From assembly GCA_945897545.1 (NCBI GenBank), contig CAMDGJ010000045.1, forward strand, positions 1 to 15,266: a stretch of 15,266 nucleotides of DNA, written 5' to 3'. The first letter of the stretch is position 1; the number at the start of each line of letters is the position of its first letter. Both the position numbers and the translations under genes were made by a program. The DNA comes from Flavobacterium psychrophilum. Its GTDB lineage: Bacteria > Bacteroidota > Bacteroidia > Flavobacteriales > Flavobacteriaceae. Positions 6,109-13,974 of this stretch are shown in pieces. The notes beneath the pieces were generated by a model, which ran no database searches, was not told the DNA's origin, and was given only the letters and a program-made list of their open reading frames with translations.

Positions 6109-6417
6109 TTAGCTTTTACCTTTAAAAATAAATCCCAATCCGATACTTCGCAACATTTTTTTTGAAAAAGGAAAGAAGAATTTTGATTGTCCAAAAAGAT
6201 ACCCAAAGAACATTAATACAAAAGGGTACAAAGGAAAAATCACAATTAATCGAATGGGCGTAAACCAAAGACCTAAATCTTCCCTAGTGATTCCTATCAA
6301 ATTGCAAACAGGTTTTGATAGCCAAGCCGAAGCCGACCCAGTAACCGCAAATACTACAAAAATGATGACCAATTGGAAATTAGAAGTAATTCCCCAATGT
6401 TTTTTTAATTTATCCAT
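6109..6417 (-). CDS. Small membrane protein, DUF6787-like
   Basis: A 102-residue protein with two hydrophobic segments, about 15-33 (FQLVIIFVVFAVTGSASAW) and about 51-75 (WFTPIRLIVIFPLYPFVLMFFGYLFG), and basic residues at both ends. The opening MDKLKKHWGITSNFQLV followed by FAVTGSASAWLSKP matches what I remember of the flavobacterial DUF6787 family, a family without a known function. The family name is from memory. It lies 34 bases downstream of the lipoprotein gene on the same strand, but has a TATATTTG motif just before its ATG, so it can be transcribed separately. Confidence 0.75.
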   Translation of the reverse strand: MDKLKKHWGITSNFQLVIIFVVFAVTGSASAWLSKPVCNLIGITREDLGLWFTPIRLIVIFPLYPFVLMFFGYLFGQSKFFFPFSKKMLRSIGLGFIFKGKS

Positions 6418-6437
6418 TTAGCTTAAAAATGATAACA

Positions 6438-6445
6438 CAAATATA
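6438..6445 (-). promoter_or_regulatory. -7 promoter motif for the DUF6787-like gene
   Basis: Minus strand reads TATATTTG, an exact match, with about 14 bases of predicted leader before ATG. A TTTG lies 26 bases upstream (6472-6475), longer than the usual spacing. Confidence 0.5.
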
Positions 6446-6451
6446 GTGAGA

Positions 6452-6928
6452 TTATCTTATTGGGACATAGCCAAAGAGCCTTTGGTTGAAGGTGTTTTGA
6501 AAAAAAATCATATAGTTGTAAATTAAATAATTCACTTCGTATCCATAATTAATACTTTGGTCATAATCAATAGACATTCCATACAAATCAGGATTATAAC
6601 GTTGAGGTTGAGAAACTCGATTATTCCATTCGGTAATGTATGAAATATTTTTATTTTCCATATACGATTGTGAGTGATAGCCTCTGGGAAAAGATCTGCT
6701 TAAAAGCCAAGTATTGAAACCTGGATCAATAATAATTACCTCGTACTCTAAGGAATCATTAGCAATTCTTATGGTGTCATTTTTAATTTTTATAGTTTTT
6801 TTCGCAATTATGATAGAGTCGTTTTTGCTCGCTAAGTTCTTTTCAGGACCTGAAACAGTCGATTTCGTACTAGTACAACTAAAGGATAAAATGAATATAA
6901 AAAACAGTATGCAAAAGTAATTTTTCAT
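6452..6928 (-). CDS. Putative lipoprotein, DUF6146-like
   Basis: A 158-residue protein with an N-terminal hydrophobic signal (MKNYFCILFFIFILSFSC) ending in Cys18, which fits a relaxed Bacteroidota lipobox (Ser-Phe-Ser-Cys rather than Leu-x-Ala/Gly-Cys). After it comes a Ser/Thr/Lys-rich linker, then the folded part with EYEVIIIDPGFNTWLLSR, YMENKNISYITEWNNRV, and YGYEVNYLIYNYMIYF-like text close to the C-terminus. These segments match my memory of the flavobacterial DUF6146 family; function is unknown. It would be anchored to the inner or outer membrane. The downstream DUF6787-like gene is on the same strand. Confidence 0.8.
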   Translation of the reverse strand: MKNYFCILFFIFILSFSCTSTKSTVSGPEKNLASKNDSIIIAKKTIKIKNDTIRIANDSLEYEVIIIDPGFNTWLLSRSFPRGYHSQSYMENKNISYITEWNNRVSQPQRYNPDLYGMSIDYDQSINYGYEVNYLIYNYMIFFQNTFNQRLFGYVPIR

Positions 6929-6986
6929 GATAAAAAAGTTGAATTATAAAATTACTAAAACAAATGTTTGATTGATGTTTTTTAAC

Positions 6987-7020
6987 AAAAAAAAAGGCTC
7001 CGCGTTTTTTACGGAGCCTT
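6987..7020 (-). terminator. Rho-independent terminator of serA
   Basis: Positions 6994-7002 and 7012-7020 form a perfect 9-bp stem (AAGGCTCCG with CGGAGCCTT) around a 9-base loop. On the minus strand it is followed by a run of at least seven T. It lies 22 bases after the serA stop codon. Confidence 0.9.
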
Positions 7021-7041
7021 TATCTATAAAATTTGTATTTA

Positions 7042-7992
7042 TTAGCTCAATAGACTAATTATTTGTGAGGCTAATTCAGTTCCAATTCTATCTTGTGCTT
7101 CTCCTGTTGCAGCGCCAATATGAGGAGTCAACGAGATTTTTGGATGCATCAAGATCGTTATTTCTGGTTTTGGTTCACTTTCAAAGACGTCTAATCCTGC
7201 AAAAGATACTTTTCCAGAGTCCAATGCTTTTATCAAGGCTATTTCGTCAATAACACCGCCACGGGCACAGTTTACAATTCCAACACCGTCTTTCATAGTT
7301 GCCAATGCAGCTTCGTCAACGATGTAACCATCTTGGGCAGGAACGTGCAAAGTAATGAAATCAGATTCTTTAAACAAGGATTCCAAGGATTGTGAAACAA
7401 TGTTAGTCGTGATAGATTGTCCATCGAAAAATTCCACTTTCACGTCTACTTGCGGAATAAACATGTCAGCAGCAATTACTCTCATACCAAGACCTAACGC
7501 CATTTTTGCAGTGGCTTGACCAATTCGACCAATCCCAACAATTCCTAGAGTTTTTCCTCTTAATTCCACTCCATCAGCATACGCTTTTTTCAAACCATTA
7601 AAGTTTGAATCGCCTTCAAGAGGCATATTTCTGTTGGAATCGTGCAAGAAACGAACCCCTGAAAGCAAGTGAGCAAAAACTAATTCTGCCACAGATTCTG
7701 ATGAAGACGCAGGCGTATTAATCACCTGAATCCCTTTGCTTTTCGCATATTCTACATCGATGTTGTCCATTCCTACACCGCCACGACCAATAATTTTAAG
7801 TCCCGGACAAGCATCAATAATGTCCTTGCGAACTTTGGTTGCACTTCTCACTAATACTACGCTTACGTTGTTTTCGTTTACAAAGTTAGCTACTTGTTCT
7901 TGTGCTACTTTTGTTGTAATTACTTCAAAACCTCCTTTTTGTAAGGCTAAAATTCCACTTTCTGAAATTCCGTCATTTGCTAATACTTTCAT
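7042..7992 (-). CDS. serA: D-3-phosphoglycerate dehydrogenase, short form without ACT domain
   Basis: A 316-residue D-2-hydroxyacid dehydrogenase. It probably oxidises 3-phosphoglycerate to 3-phosphohydroxypyruvate with NAD, the first step of serine synthesis. Evidence: NAD-binding GIVGIGRIGQATA (about 150-162, glycine-rich loop), and the catalytic Arg244 (NCARGG), Glu273 (ESEP) and His291 (LTPHIG). Unlike E. coli SerA it stops at residue 316 with no C-terminal ACT domain, so serine feedback through that domain is absent. serC precedes it on the same strand, which supports the phosphoglycerate assignment over other hydroxyacid substrates. A strong terminator follows. Confidence 0.9.
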   Translation of the reverse strand: MKVLANDGISESGILALQKGGFEVITTKVAQEQVANFVNENNVSVVLVRSATKVRKDIIDACPGLKIIGRGGVGMDNIDVEYAKSKGIQVINTPASSSESVAELVFAHLLSGVRFLHDSNRNMPLEGDSNFNGLKKAYADGVELRGKTLGIVGIGRIGQATAKMALGLGMRVIAADMFIPQVDVKVEFFDGQSITTNIVSQSLESLFKESDFITLHVPAQDGYIVDEAALATMKDGVGIVNCARGGVIDEIALIKALDSGKVSFAGLDVFESEPKPEITILMHPKISLTPHIGAATGEAQDRIGTELASQIISLLS

Positions 7993-8000
7993 TTTTTATG

Positions 8001-8026
8001 TCATTGCTAGGAACGAAGCAATCTCA
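8001..8026. repeat. Dispersed-type palindrome TCATTGCTAGGAACGAAGCAATC
   Basis: ATTGCT (8003-8008) pairs with AGCAAT (8017-8022). The unit resembles the well-known bacterial intergenic palindrome 'GTCATTGCGAGGnACGAAGCAATC'. It sits just upstream of serA, inside the serC-serA gap. Genome copy number not checked. Confidence 0.55.
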
Positions 8027-8049
8027 TTCCCATAGTTAATTATTTTTTT

Positions 8050-8131
8050 GGAGCTATTCCCGCTATTCGTTTCAATATTTTTTGTTTTTAAAGAAAAAAC
8101 AAAAAATGATTTCCACTGCTATCGGGGCTAT
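8050..8131. repeat. Hairpin element between serC and serA
   Basis: An AT-rich perfect stem (8077-8089 with 8095-8107, 13 bp, 5-base loop) is flanked by an imperfectly pairing outer part (GAGCTATTCCCGCTATTCG on the left, CTGCTATCGGGGCTATTG on the right). From memory, a similar element (GAGCTATTCCCGCT...CATCGGGGCTA) recurs between genes in Flavobacterium genomes. It separates two genes of one pathway and might affect readthrough or mRNA stability. Confidence 0.55.
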
Positions 8132-8150
8132 TGTGTTTTGTCTTATAGTA

Positions 8151-9221
8151 CTATACTTTTCCTTCTAATGCTGCCATTACGTCAACCAAAACTTGCACAC
8201 TTTCTAGCGGCATAGCATTATACATTGATGCTCTGTAACCACCAACGGAACGGTGTCCTGGCAATCCCACGATTCCAGCTTCTTTTAACATAGCGTTAAA
8301 TGTATCGGTCTGAGTTTCGTCATTCAACAAGAAAGTGGCGTTCATAGTAGAGCGGTCTTCAACAACAGCAGCTCCTTTGAATAATGGATTTCTATCAATT
8401 TCTCCATAAATCAAAGCCGCTTTTGCGTTGTTTATTTTTTCGATTGCAGCTATTCCTCCAAGTTCTTTTAGCCATTTCAATGTCAACAGAGAAGCGTAAA
8501 CTGGGAAAACAGGTGGCGTATTGTACATACTTTCTGCCTTAATATGTTTAGCATAATCCAGCATACTAGGAATGTTTCGGCCGTTTTTACCAAGAATTTC
8601 TTCTTTGATAACTACGAGAGTTGTTCCCGCTGGACCCATATTTTTTTGAGCTCCCGCATAGATAATAGCAAACTTAGAAAAATCTATATTTCTTGAAAAT
8701 ATGTCAGAACTCATATCGCACACCATTGGAATATCTAAATCTGGAAAATCCTTCATTTGTGTTCCAAAAATGGTATTGTTACTTGTACAGTGAAAATAAT
8801 CTGCATCAGCGGGAATCGTATATCCTTTAGGAACGTAGTTGTAGTTATCCTCTTTTGAAGAGGCTACAATTACAGTTTCTCCAAAAGACTTTGCTTCCTT
8901 TATCGCTGCACTTGCCCAAGTTCCTGAATCAAGGTAAGCAGCTTTTCCGTTTTCCTTCATTAAGTTGTAAGGTGCCATCAAGAATTCTAAACTGGCTCCA
9001 CCTGAAAGAAATAATGCGCAGTATCCTTTGTTTTCTAATCCTAATAGTTCAAGTGCTAATGCACGAGCTTCATCCATAACGGCAACAAAATCTTTGCTTC
9101 GGTGCGAAATTTCTAAAATTGACAATCCAGAATTGTTGAAATCTAAAATGGCTTGTGCTGATTTTTCAAAAACTTCTTGTGGTAAAATACAAGGTCCTGC
9201 GCTGTAGTTGTGTTTTTTCAT
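8151..9221 (-). CDS. serC: Phosphoserine aminotransferase
   Basis: A 356-residue class V, PLP-dependent aminotransferase that converts 3-phosphohydroxypyruvate plus glutamate to phosphoserine and 2-oxoglutarate; it can also act in vitamin B6 synthesis. Signatures: the N-terminal NYSAGPCILPQEV, Arg41 in EISHRSK (substrate phosphate/carboxylate site), the FLSGGASLEF loop (71-80), and the PLP-lysine Lys193 in YAGAQKNMGPAG. The C-terminal GLPGHRSVGGYRASMYNA contains the family's arginines. Length matches the family (about 355-360). serA follows in the same direction after about 160 bases of repeat-bearing DNA. ATG start; no clear promoter match found upstream. Confidence 0.95.
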   Translation of the reverse strand: MKKHNYSAGPCILPQEVFEKSAQAILDFNNSGLSILEISHRSKDFVAVMDEARALALELLGLENKGYCALFLSGGASLEFLMAPYNLMKENGKAAYLDSGTWASAAIKEAKSFGETVIVASSKEDNYNYVPKGYTIPADADYFHCTSNNTIFGTQMKDFPDLDIPMVCDMSSDIFSRNIDFSKFAIIYAGAQKNMGPAGTTLVVIKEEILGKNGRNIPSMLDYAKHIKAESMYNTPPVFPVYASLLTLKWLKELGGIAAIEKINNAKAALIYGEIDRNPLFKGAAVVEDRSTMNATFLLNDETQTDTFNAMLKEAGIVGLPGHRSVGGYRASMYNAMPLESVQVLVDVMAALEGKV

Positions 9222-9311
9222 AGTTTATTTTGTATCCCAAATTAAAAGATGCAAATTTCGGAAATAGGAGTTGAATAAGCGTTAAATTATTCGAAATAAT
9301 TAAACAATTTT

Positions 9312-10391
9312 TTACAAAATTGTTAACAAAAACGAAATAGTATCAACATTATCTGCATAATCCCAAAGATTTGGTTTTTGGGTTTGTCCAAAAGCAATGC
9401 TGTTTTCTACAAGGTCATTACTTACAATGCATTGAATTTGCTCGTGCTCTGTTTGTAGTCGTAATTGTAAATCTTCCATAGCATCATAATATTCGTAAAA
9501 AACGCTTGAAATCGGCGAAGCATAACTCGAATCTTCTTTAATAGTCAAAAATCCATTGTCTAATAGTTTGAAATTGCTCATGAGAAAAACGGCCTTGTTG
9601 TAATCATAATTATTGGCATATTTCTCATAATGAATCACATTTTGATATTCAAAAATGGCCTCAAAAAAAGTGGTAAAAGAATAGCCTTTTGGTACAAAAA
9701 TTTTTGAAACATTGCGACAACCTAAACCAAAATATCGAAAAATATCTTCACCTAAAGCAGCTAGCTGCTCCTTACTTTCTTTTCCATTTAAAACCGCGAC
9801 TGAATTTCTGTTTTTCCGAATAATGCTAGGTTTTTCTTTGAAATAATATTCAAAATAACGGGCGGTATTGTTGCTTCCTGTTGCAATTACGGCATCAAAA
9901 TTTTCTAGTTTTCCTTCAACGAAAGTTATTTTACTTAAAAATCCAGGCTCGATTGCAATTAAATATTTCGCCAAAAACGGTAACAAAAACTGGTCGTTAG
10001 AAGATGTTTTTATCAACACATTATTTCCGGTAATCAATACCGACAGGAAATCGTGAAAACCTACCAAAGGAATATTTCCGGCAAGTATGAGTCCTATATT
10101 TTTTGGTTCTGCTGGTGCGATTTTATAGGTCGAAAGCCATTGATCTAAGTTTTCTTCGGTCAATGCTTTAGCCCAAGATTGAATTGAAAAATAGACGTTT
10201 TCCTGTGTGTACCACCCGTTATGGGATTGGGATAATTGGATCAAATTTTTAAAATTTTCAAAAAACAACTCATTGAATAGAACCGATGGGTTTTTTAGAT
10301 TTCCTTCTTCGGAAAACTGGCTTAAAAATTTTCCTAATTCAATAAAACACCTTTTTTTATCCTTTTCTAACATAAGTAATTTGTTTATCAA
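9312..10391 (-). CDS. Acyl-CoA reductase, LuxC family
   Basis: A protein of up to 359 residues resembling the LuxC fatty acyl-CoA reductase family (PF05893), which turns acyl-CoA or acyl-enzyme into aldehyde with NADPH. Typical stretches: NIGLILAGNIPLVGFHDFLSVLITGNNVLIKTSSND (98-133), VIATGSNNTARYFEYYF (168-184) and GLGCRNVSKIFVPKGY (222-237), where Cys225 is the likely catalytic thiol. No luxD or luxE genes adjoin it, so it is not a luminescence cassette. It is divergent from the ferredoxin gene and followed by serC. A second ATG at residue 7 is a possible start. The physiological acyl substrate is unknown. Confidence 0.85.
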   Translation of the reverse strand: MINKLLMLEKDKKRCFIELGKFLSQFSEEGNLKNPSVLFNELFFENFKNLIQLSQSHNGWYTQENVYFSIQSWAKALTEENLDQWLSTYKIAPAEPKNIGLILAGNIPLVGFHDFLSVLITGNNVLIKTSSNDQFLLPFLAKYLIAIEPGFLSKITFVEGKLENFDAVIATGSNNTARYFEYYFKEKPSIIRKNRNSVAVLNGKESKEQLAALGEDIFRYFGLGCRNVSKIFVPKGYSFTTFFEAIFEYQNVIHYEKYANNYDYNKAVFLMSNFKLLDNGFLTIKEDSSYASPISSVFYEYYDAMEDLQLRLQTEHEQIQCIVSNDLVENSIAFGQTQKPNLWDYADNVDTISFLLTIL

Positions 10392-10411
10392 AAGTTTTGA
10401 TTGTAATTTTG
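10380..10411 (+). promoter_or_regulatory. Promoter of the ferredoxin gene
   Basis: TTTG at 10380-10383 (-33) and TAATTTTG at 10404-10411 (-7) are 20 bases apart, a full match to the Bacteroidota promoter form. The -33 element overlaps the 5' end of the divergent LuxC-type gene. The predicted leader is about 90 bases. Confidence 0.65.
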
Positions 10412-10464
10412 TGCAAAAATAAGATTTAATTAGTTATAAGTCAAAATAGAAAACGCTTTACAAA

Positions 10465-10499
10465 TTCTCTTCTGACTTCTAACCTCTAACTTCTAATCT
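10465..10499. repeat. Heptamer array in the ferredoxin leader
   Basis: Five successive 7-base units: TTCTCTT, CTGACTT, CTAACCT, CTAACTT, CTAATCT, ending seven bases before the ferredoxin ATG. If the promoter at 10380-10411 is used, the array is transcribed as the 5' leader and fills the place where a ribosome-binding site would be. Confidence 0.55.
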
Positions 10500-10506
10500 A
10501 TAAAAG

Positions 10507-10857
10507 ATGGCTATTATAATAACTGACGAATGTATTAATTGCGGCGCATGTGAACCAGAATGCCCGAATACTGCAATATATGAAGGCGCCGATGACTGGA
10601 GATACAAGGATGGAACTAAAATAAAAGGAAAAGTGATTTTGCCTTCTGGAGAAGAAGTTGATGCTGATGCTGCCCAAACTCCAATTTCAGATGATCTTTA
10701 TTATATTGTTCCTGGGAAATGTACAGAGTGTAAAGGGTTTCACGATGAGCCACAATGTGCTGCCGTTTGCCCTGTAGACTGCTGTATTCCTGATGACGAA
10801 CATGTAGAAAGCGAAGAAACATTATTAAACAGACAAGCGTTTTTACATAACGAATAA
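10507..10857 (+). CDS. Ferredoxin with two 4Fe-4S clusters, Allochromatium type
   Basis: A 116-residue soluble electron carrier. Cys9, Cys12, Cys15 and Cys19 form [12 protein letters not shown], and Cys72, Cys75, Cys84 and Cys88 form [18 protein letters not shown], followed by Cys92 and Cys93. The eight-residue spacing between the second and third cysteines of the second set, and the C-terminal acidic extension, are those of the Allochromatium vinosum type with very low redox potentials. About 50 residues, rich in acidic and Ala/Gly residues, separate the two motifs, longer than in the plain bacterial 2[4Fe-4S] type. A full promoter and a terminator frame the gene, so it is monocistronic. Partner enzymes are not visible. 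Confidence 0.93.
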   Translation: MAIIITDECINCGACEPECPNTAIYEGADDWRYKDGTKIKGKVILPSGEEVDADAAQTPISDDLYYIVPGKCTECKGFHDEPQCAAVCPVDCCIPDDEHVESEETLLNRQAFLHNE

Positions 10858-10880
10858 CATCGTCTTTGTAAAATATTTGA

Positions 10881-10912
10881 AATCCTGTTGGCTATGGCGA
10901 ACAGGATTTTTT
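10881..10912 (+). terminator. Rho-independent terminator of the ferredoxin gene
   Basis: AATCCTGTT (10881-10889) pairs with AACAGGATT (10900-10908) around a 10-base loop, followed by T-rich sequence, 23 bases after the ferredoxin stop. Confidence 0.85.
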
Positions 10913-10941
10913 ATGGTTTTATGGATAAGATTTTTTCAAAT

Positions 10942-10971
10942 AAAAAGGGCTATCGATTGATAGCCCTTTTT
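10942..10971. terminator. Bidirectional terminator after the TonB receptor gene
   Basis: A perfect 13-bp stem (10942-10954 with 10959-10971) with a 4-base loop; A-run on one side and T-run on the other, so it works in both directions. It lies 19 bases past the receptor stop codon. Confidence 0.88.
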
Positions 10972-10990
10972 ATGTTTTTCAAGGCGTTTA

Positions 10991-13663
10991 TTAAAAGGTA
11001 AATCCTAACCTACTATAGTAGTAGGCACCGCTGAATCCCATTTGTACAGCATCCCAATATCCTCCAGCCTCAACCCAGTCATCTTGTTGGTCTGGGTAGA
11101 TATTAAAAATATTATTACCACCAACAGTTAATTTAAAAGATTTTGAAAGTTTGAATCCAAAAGTCAAATCAGTTACCATTTTTGCACTGTAAGTGTCCGT
11201 TGCTGATGCAATTTGGTCAGCAAAACTGGCATAGTCCGCTACATCTTCAAGCATTTGGTAATCTAGCAATTTTACTTCACTAAAACGTGTAAATGACAAT
11301 CCTGCATTAAACCATTTTCTATCATAGGTAAGATTCAAACCAAATTTACTTTCGGGAGCCGATGCCAATAAGAATGCTTTGTCACGTTCTCCGAAGAAAG
11401 TCTGTTCGTCAAGGCTTCCGTTTTTAACCTCAGTAATTTCCATATTATTAATATTCCCAGTCAATGTGGCTCCTAGCGTGTTTTCGTCAAATTTCTTTTT
11501 CCAAGCTAATACGACATCTAAACCTTTTGTTTTAGTATCGGCTCCGTTAACAAAAAACTGAGCTGCATCGACATTCAATCCTAATGACGTTGCATCAAAA
11601 TAACCTGTCAACACAATTCTGTCATTTACATTAATCATATAACCATCAATTGTTGCTGTAAAGTTTCCTTTAGTTACTGTAAATCCTAGTGACGCATTTA
11701 CAGCTTTTTCTTCATTTAAGGCATTTATGCCAAACCCTTTTGTAACCGGACTGTCATTTGCAGAAAGTAAAACTTCGGTTGCTCCTGCACTGCTAAAATT
11801 GGTAAAACTTGTATTGTAATAGATTTGAGCTAAGGAAGGCGCTCTAAATCCGGTACTTACAGAGCCTCTCAAGTTAATATTATCTGAAATTTTAAATCTT
11901 GAAGCAATTTTTCCATTAATAGTACTTCCAAAATCGCTATAATTTTCAAAACGAACTGCTGTGCTTACAAGGAATTTTTCAGTGATGTCAAATTCAGCAT
12001 CAACGTAGGCAGAAAAATTGGAGCGAGATTCATCAACAACGTTTTTTGGACTGTAGCCAGGGAAACCTTGTGATCCACCCGGTCTTGGTTCTCCAGAAAT
12101 GGGATCTATCGGTGCAGATTGGGTTGCTGGGTTCGTAATTGGATTTCCATTAGTGTCATAAGTTGCATAAGATCCAATTTCACCAGCAAAAATTTCGAAG
12201 TTTTCGTTTCTATATTCAGCTCCAAAGGCAAGATTCATTCCTTCGAGTATTGAAGCATAGTTTTTAGTAAAATCTAAATTTAGAGTGTTTTGGCTAAGGC
12301 TATGTCCACCAGCATCAAATTGAGTTGGCGAGGCACTTTGGAGAGAAGCATTTAAAGTTCCTTTGATGGTATAGTCAAATATATTTTTACCATAGGTATT
12401 ACTTAAATCAATATTCCATCCACTAGAAGTTTTTGTTTTAAAACCTGCCACGATAGAATTGTCAATAATTATTGAAGTAATTCGAGGAGTGAAACCACCT
12501 GGATAAATAGATTCAACTACTCTTTCCCCACCGTTTCTTGTAAAAGCATAAGCATCAGTATCTCTGTAATTTCTGCCGCCAAAAGCATAAAAGTCAATTT
12601 TATCAGTAACAGGAAGGGATAAATTACCCAAAACATTAACTCCTGTAATACTGGCTTCACCAAATCCTTTTCTAAAATCAAATCCTGGTCTTAAGGTTTT
12701 TTCTTTATTTAGAAATTCACCGGTAAGGTTTACATAGCCTCCTTTTTTTCCTAAGCCAATTCCGTAATTTGCTGTAATTTTTGTCGAAGCACCATCAAAT
12801 TGTTTGTTTTTACCAAAACTGTTTCCATTTCCATTGGTGTCTAATCTAAAATCTTTCGTATTGGCCGTTCCTGCAGGAAAATCCCCTTTTGCATTAGTAT
12901 TATAAGCCCCAAAAGAAATAGCTCCAGTTAATTCATTAATATTGTCGTTTAATACAATATTAATCACACCAGCAATGGCATCTGAACCGTATTGCGCAGC
13001 CGCACCATCACGCAAAATTTCAATTCTCTTAATAGAAGATGCTGGAATAGCATTTAGGTCAGTTCCTGTGTTTCCTCGACCACGAGTTCCAAAAAGGTTT
13101 ATTAGCGAGGATTGATGTCTTCTTTTTCCGTTAATCAAAACTAGTGTTTGGTCTGGTCCCAAACCTCTTAGTGATGCAGGATCAACGTGGTCAGCGCCAT
13201 CAGAACCGGATTGTTTATTTGCATTAAATGAAGGTGCAACGTATTGCAATAGTTCATTAATTTCTAACTTTCCGCTTTGTGTCGTGACATCTTTTACACT
13301 AATGATATCAATCGGAACTGCCGAGTTTACAACTGTTCTTTTGGTATTTCTTGAGCCTACAATTTGAACTTCTTGTAATTCCTGTTGATCTTCTCCAGTT
13401 AAGATAACGTCGATTTTGGTTTCATTAGCGGCTTTTGAAATAGATTTGTATCCAATATAAGTAAAAACAAGGGTGGCTCCTTCTTGAACTTTTATTTTAT
13501 ATACGCCATTAGTATCAGTAGAAACACCGTTTCCAGTACCTTTTTCTATAATGTTAACGCCGGGTAAAGCGTTGCCAACATTATCTTTTACAACACCAGT
13601 GATTTCCTTTTGTGCAAAAAGAAACGTGACGTTTAACAATAATAATAATGCAATTTTTTTCAT
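10991..13663 (-). CDS. TonB-dependent outer-membrane receptor with CarboxypepD-regulatory-like domain
   Basis: An 890-residue outer-membrane receptor. The N-terminus is a signal peptide (MKKIALLLLLNVTFLFAQ). It is followed by a carboxypeptidase-regulatory-like domain (about 19-105: ITGVVKDNVGNALPGVNIIEKGTGNG ... FTYIGYKS), the standard N-terminal fold of Bacteroidota receptors, then a plug domain (about 108-233: VNSAVPIDIISVKD, SLRGLGPDQTLVLINGKRRH, RIEILRDGAAAQYGSDAIAGVINIVL) and a long beta-barrel ending in aromatic residues (RLGFTF). It looks like a non-SusC receptor; no SusD-like partner is adjacent and the substrate cannot be named. It is divergent from ychF and ends at a strong terminator. 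Confidence 0.93.
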   Translation of the reverse strand: MKKIALLLLLNVTFLFAQKEITGVVKDNVGNALPGVNIIEKGTGNGVSTDTNGVYKIKVQEGATLVFTYIGYKSISKAANETKIDVILTGEDQQELQEVQIVGSRNTKRTVVNSAVPIDIISVKDVTTQSGKLEINELLQYVAPSFNANKQSGSDGADHVDPASLRGLGPDQTLVLINGKRRHQSSLINLFGTRGRGNTGTDLNAIPASSIKRIEILRDGAAAQYGSDAIAGVINIVLNDNINELTGAISFGAYNTNAKGDFPAGTANTKDFRLDTNGNGNSFGKNKQFDGASTKITANYGIGLGKKGGYVNLTGEFLNKEKTLRPGFDFRKGFGEASITGVNVLGNLSLPVTDKIDFYAFGGRNYRDTDAYAFTRNGGERVVESIYPGGFTPRITSIIIDNSIVAGFKTKTSSGWNIDLSNTYGKNIFDYTIKGTLNASLQSASPTQFDAGGHSLSQNTLNLDFTKNYASILEGMNLAFGAEYRNENFEIFAGEIGSYATYDTNGNPITNPATQSAPIDPISGEPRPGGSQGFPGYSPKNVVDESRSNFSAYVDAEFDITEKFLVSTAVRFENYSDFGSTINGKIASRFKISDNINLRGSVSTGFRAPSLAQIYYNTSFTNFSSAGATEVLLSANDSPVTKGFGINALNEEKAVNASLGFTVTKGNFTATIDGYMINVNDRIVLTGYFDATSLGLNVDAAQFFVNGADTKTKGLDVVLAWKKKFDENTLGATLTGNINNMEITEVKNGSLDEQTFFGERDKAFLLASAPESKFGLNLTYDRKWFNAGLSFTRFSEVKLLDYQMLEDVADYASFADQIASATDTYSAKMVTDLTFGFKLSKSFKLTVGGNNIFNIYPDQQDDWVEAGGYWDAVQMGFSGAYYYSRLGFTF

Positions 13664-13974
13664 AAAAGATTGGTTTTAGTTTGAATTTAGTTCAAAATCG
13701 AATGCAATTTAATTTTATTTAACAAAACTTTTACAAAACTTTTAAATATTTTATAACAAAGTTGTTAATAATTTATTTCTTTCTTGAGTGCTTATGAAAG
13801 GAGTTTAGCCTAAAAAAAGATTCTATTTGATATTAAGCGGATACCAAAAATTAGTGAACGCACTGAAAGAATATTAATGAAAATTTGAAATTATAGAAAA
13901 GTGATAAAAAACAATAATCTATTTTCGAAACTTATTTTAAATGGTATATTTGCAGACTTTTAAATAACATTATA
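13664..13974. promoter_or_regulatory. Intergenic region between the TonB receptor and ychF, with tandem 11-mer
   Basis: AT-rich gap of 311 bases with no gene that I can support. Near the receptor, ACAAAACTTTT occurs twice in perfect tandem (13722-13732 and 13733-13743). This places two TTTTG motifs on the minus strand where -33 or operator sequences for the receptor would be expected. A Fur-type operator is not recognised. The rest of the region has no clear structure. Confidence 0.4.
13945..13952 (+). promoter_or_regulatory. -7 promoter motif of ychF
   Basis: TATATTTG followed by CAG is an exact TAnnTTTG match, 22 bases before ATG. A TTCG at 13924-13927, 17 bases upstream, is a weak -33 candidate. 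Confidence 0.6.

Noticed and set aside
6070..6115. Inverted repeat AAGCTA/TAGCTT between convergent small genes as a terminator
   Set aside because: Only six base pairs with a long AT-rich loop, and it overlaps the end of a coding region; too weak to list.
6945..6975. Near-palindrome around AAACAAATGTTTG upstream of the lipoprotein gene
   Set aside because: Arms are only about five bases in AT-rich DNA and match no known operator.
9312..10391. Luminescence (lux) operon
   Set aside because: Only a LuxC-like reductase is present; luxA, luxB, luxD and luxE are absent.
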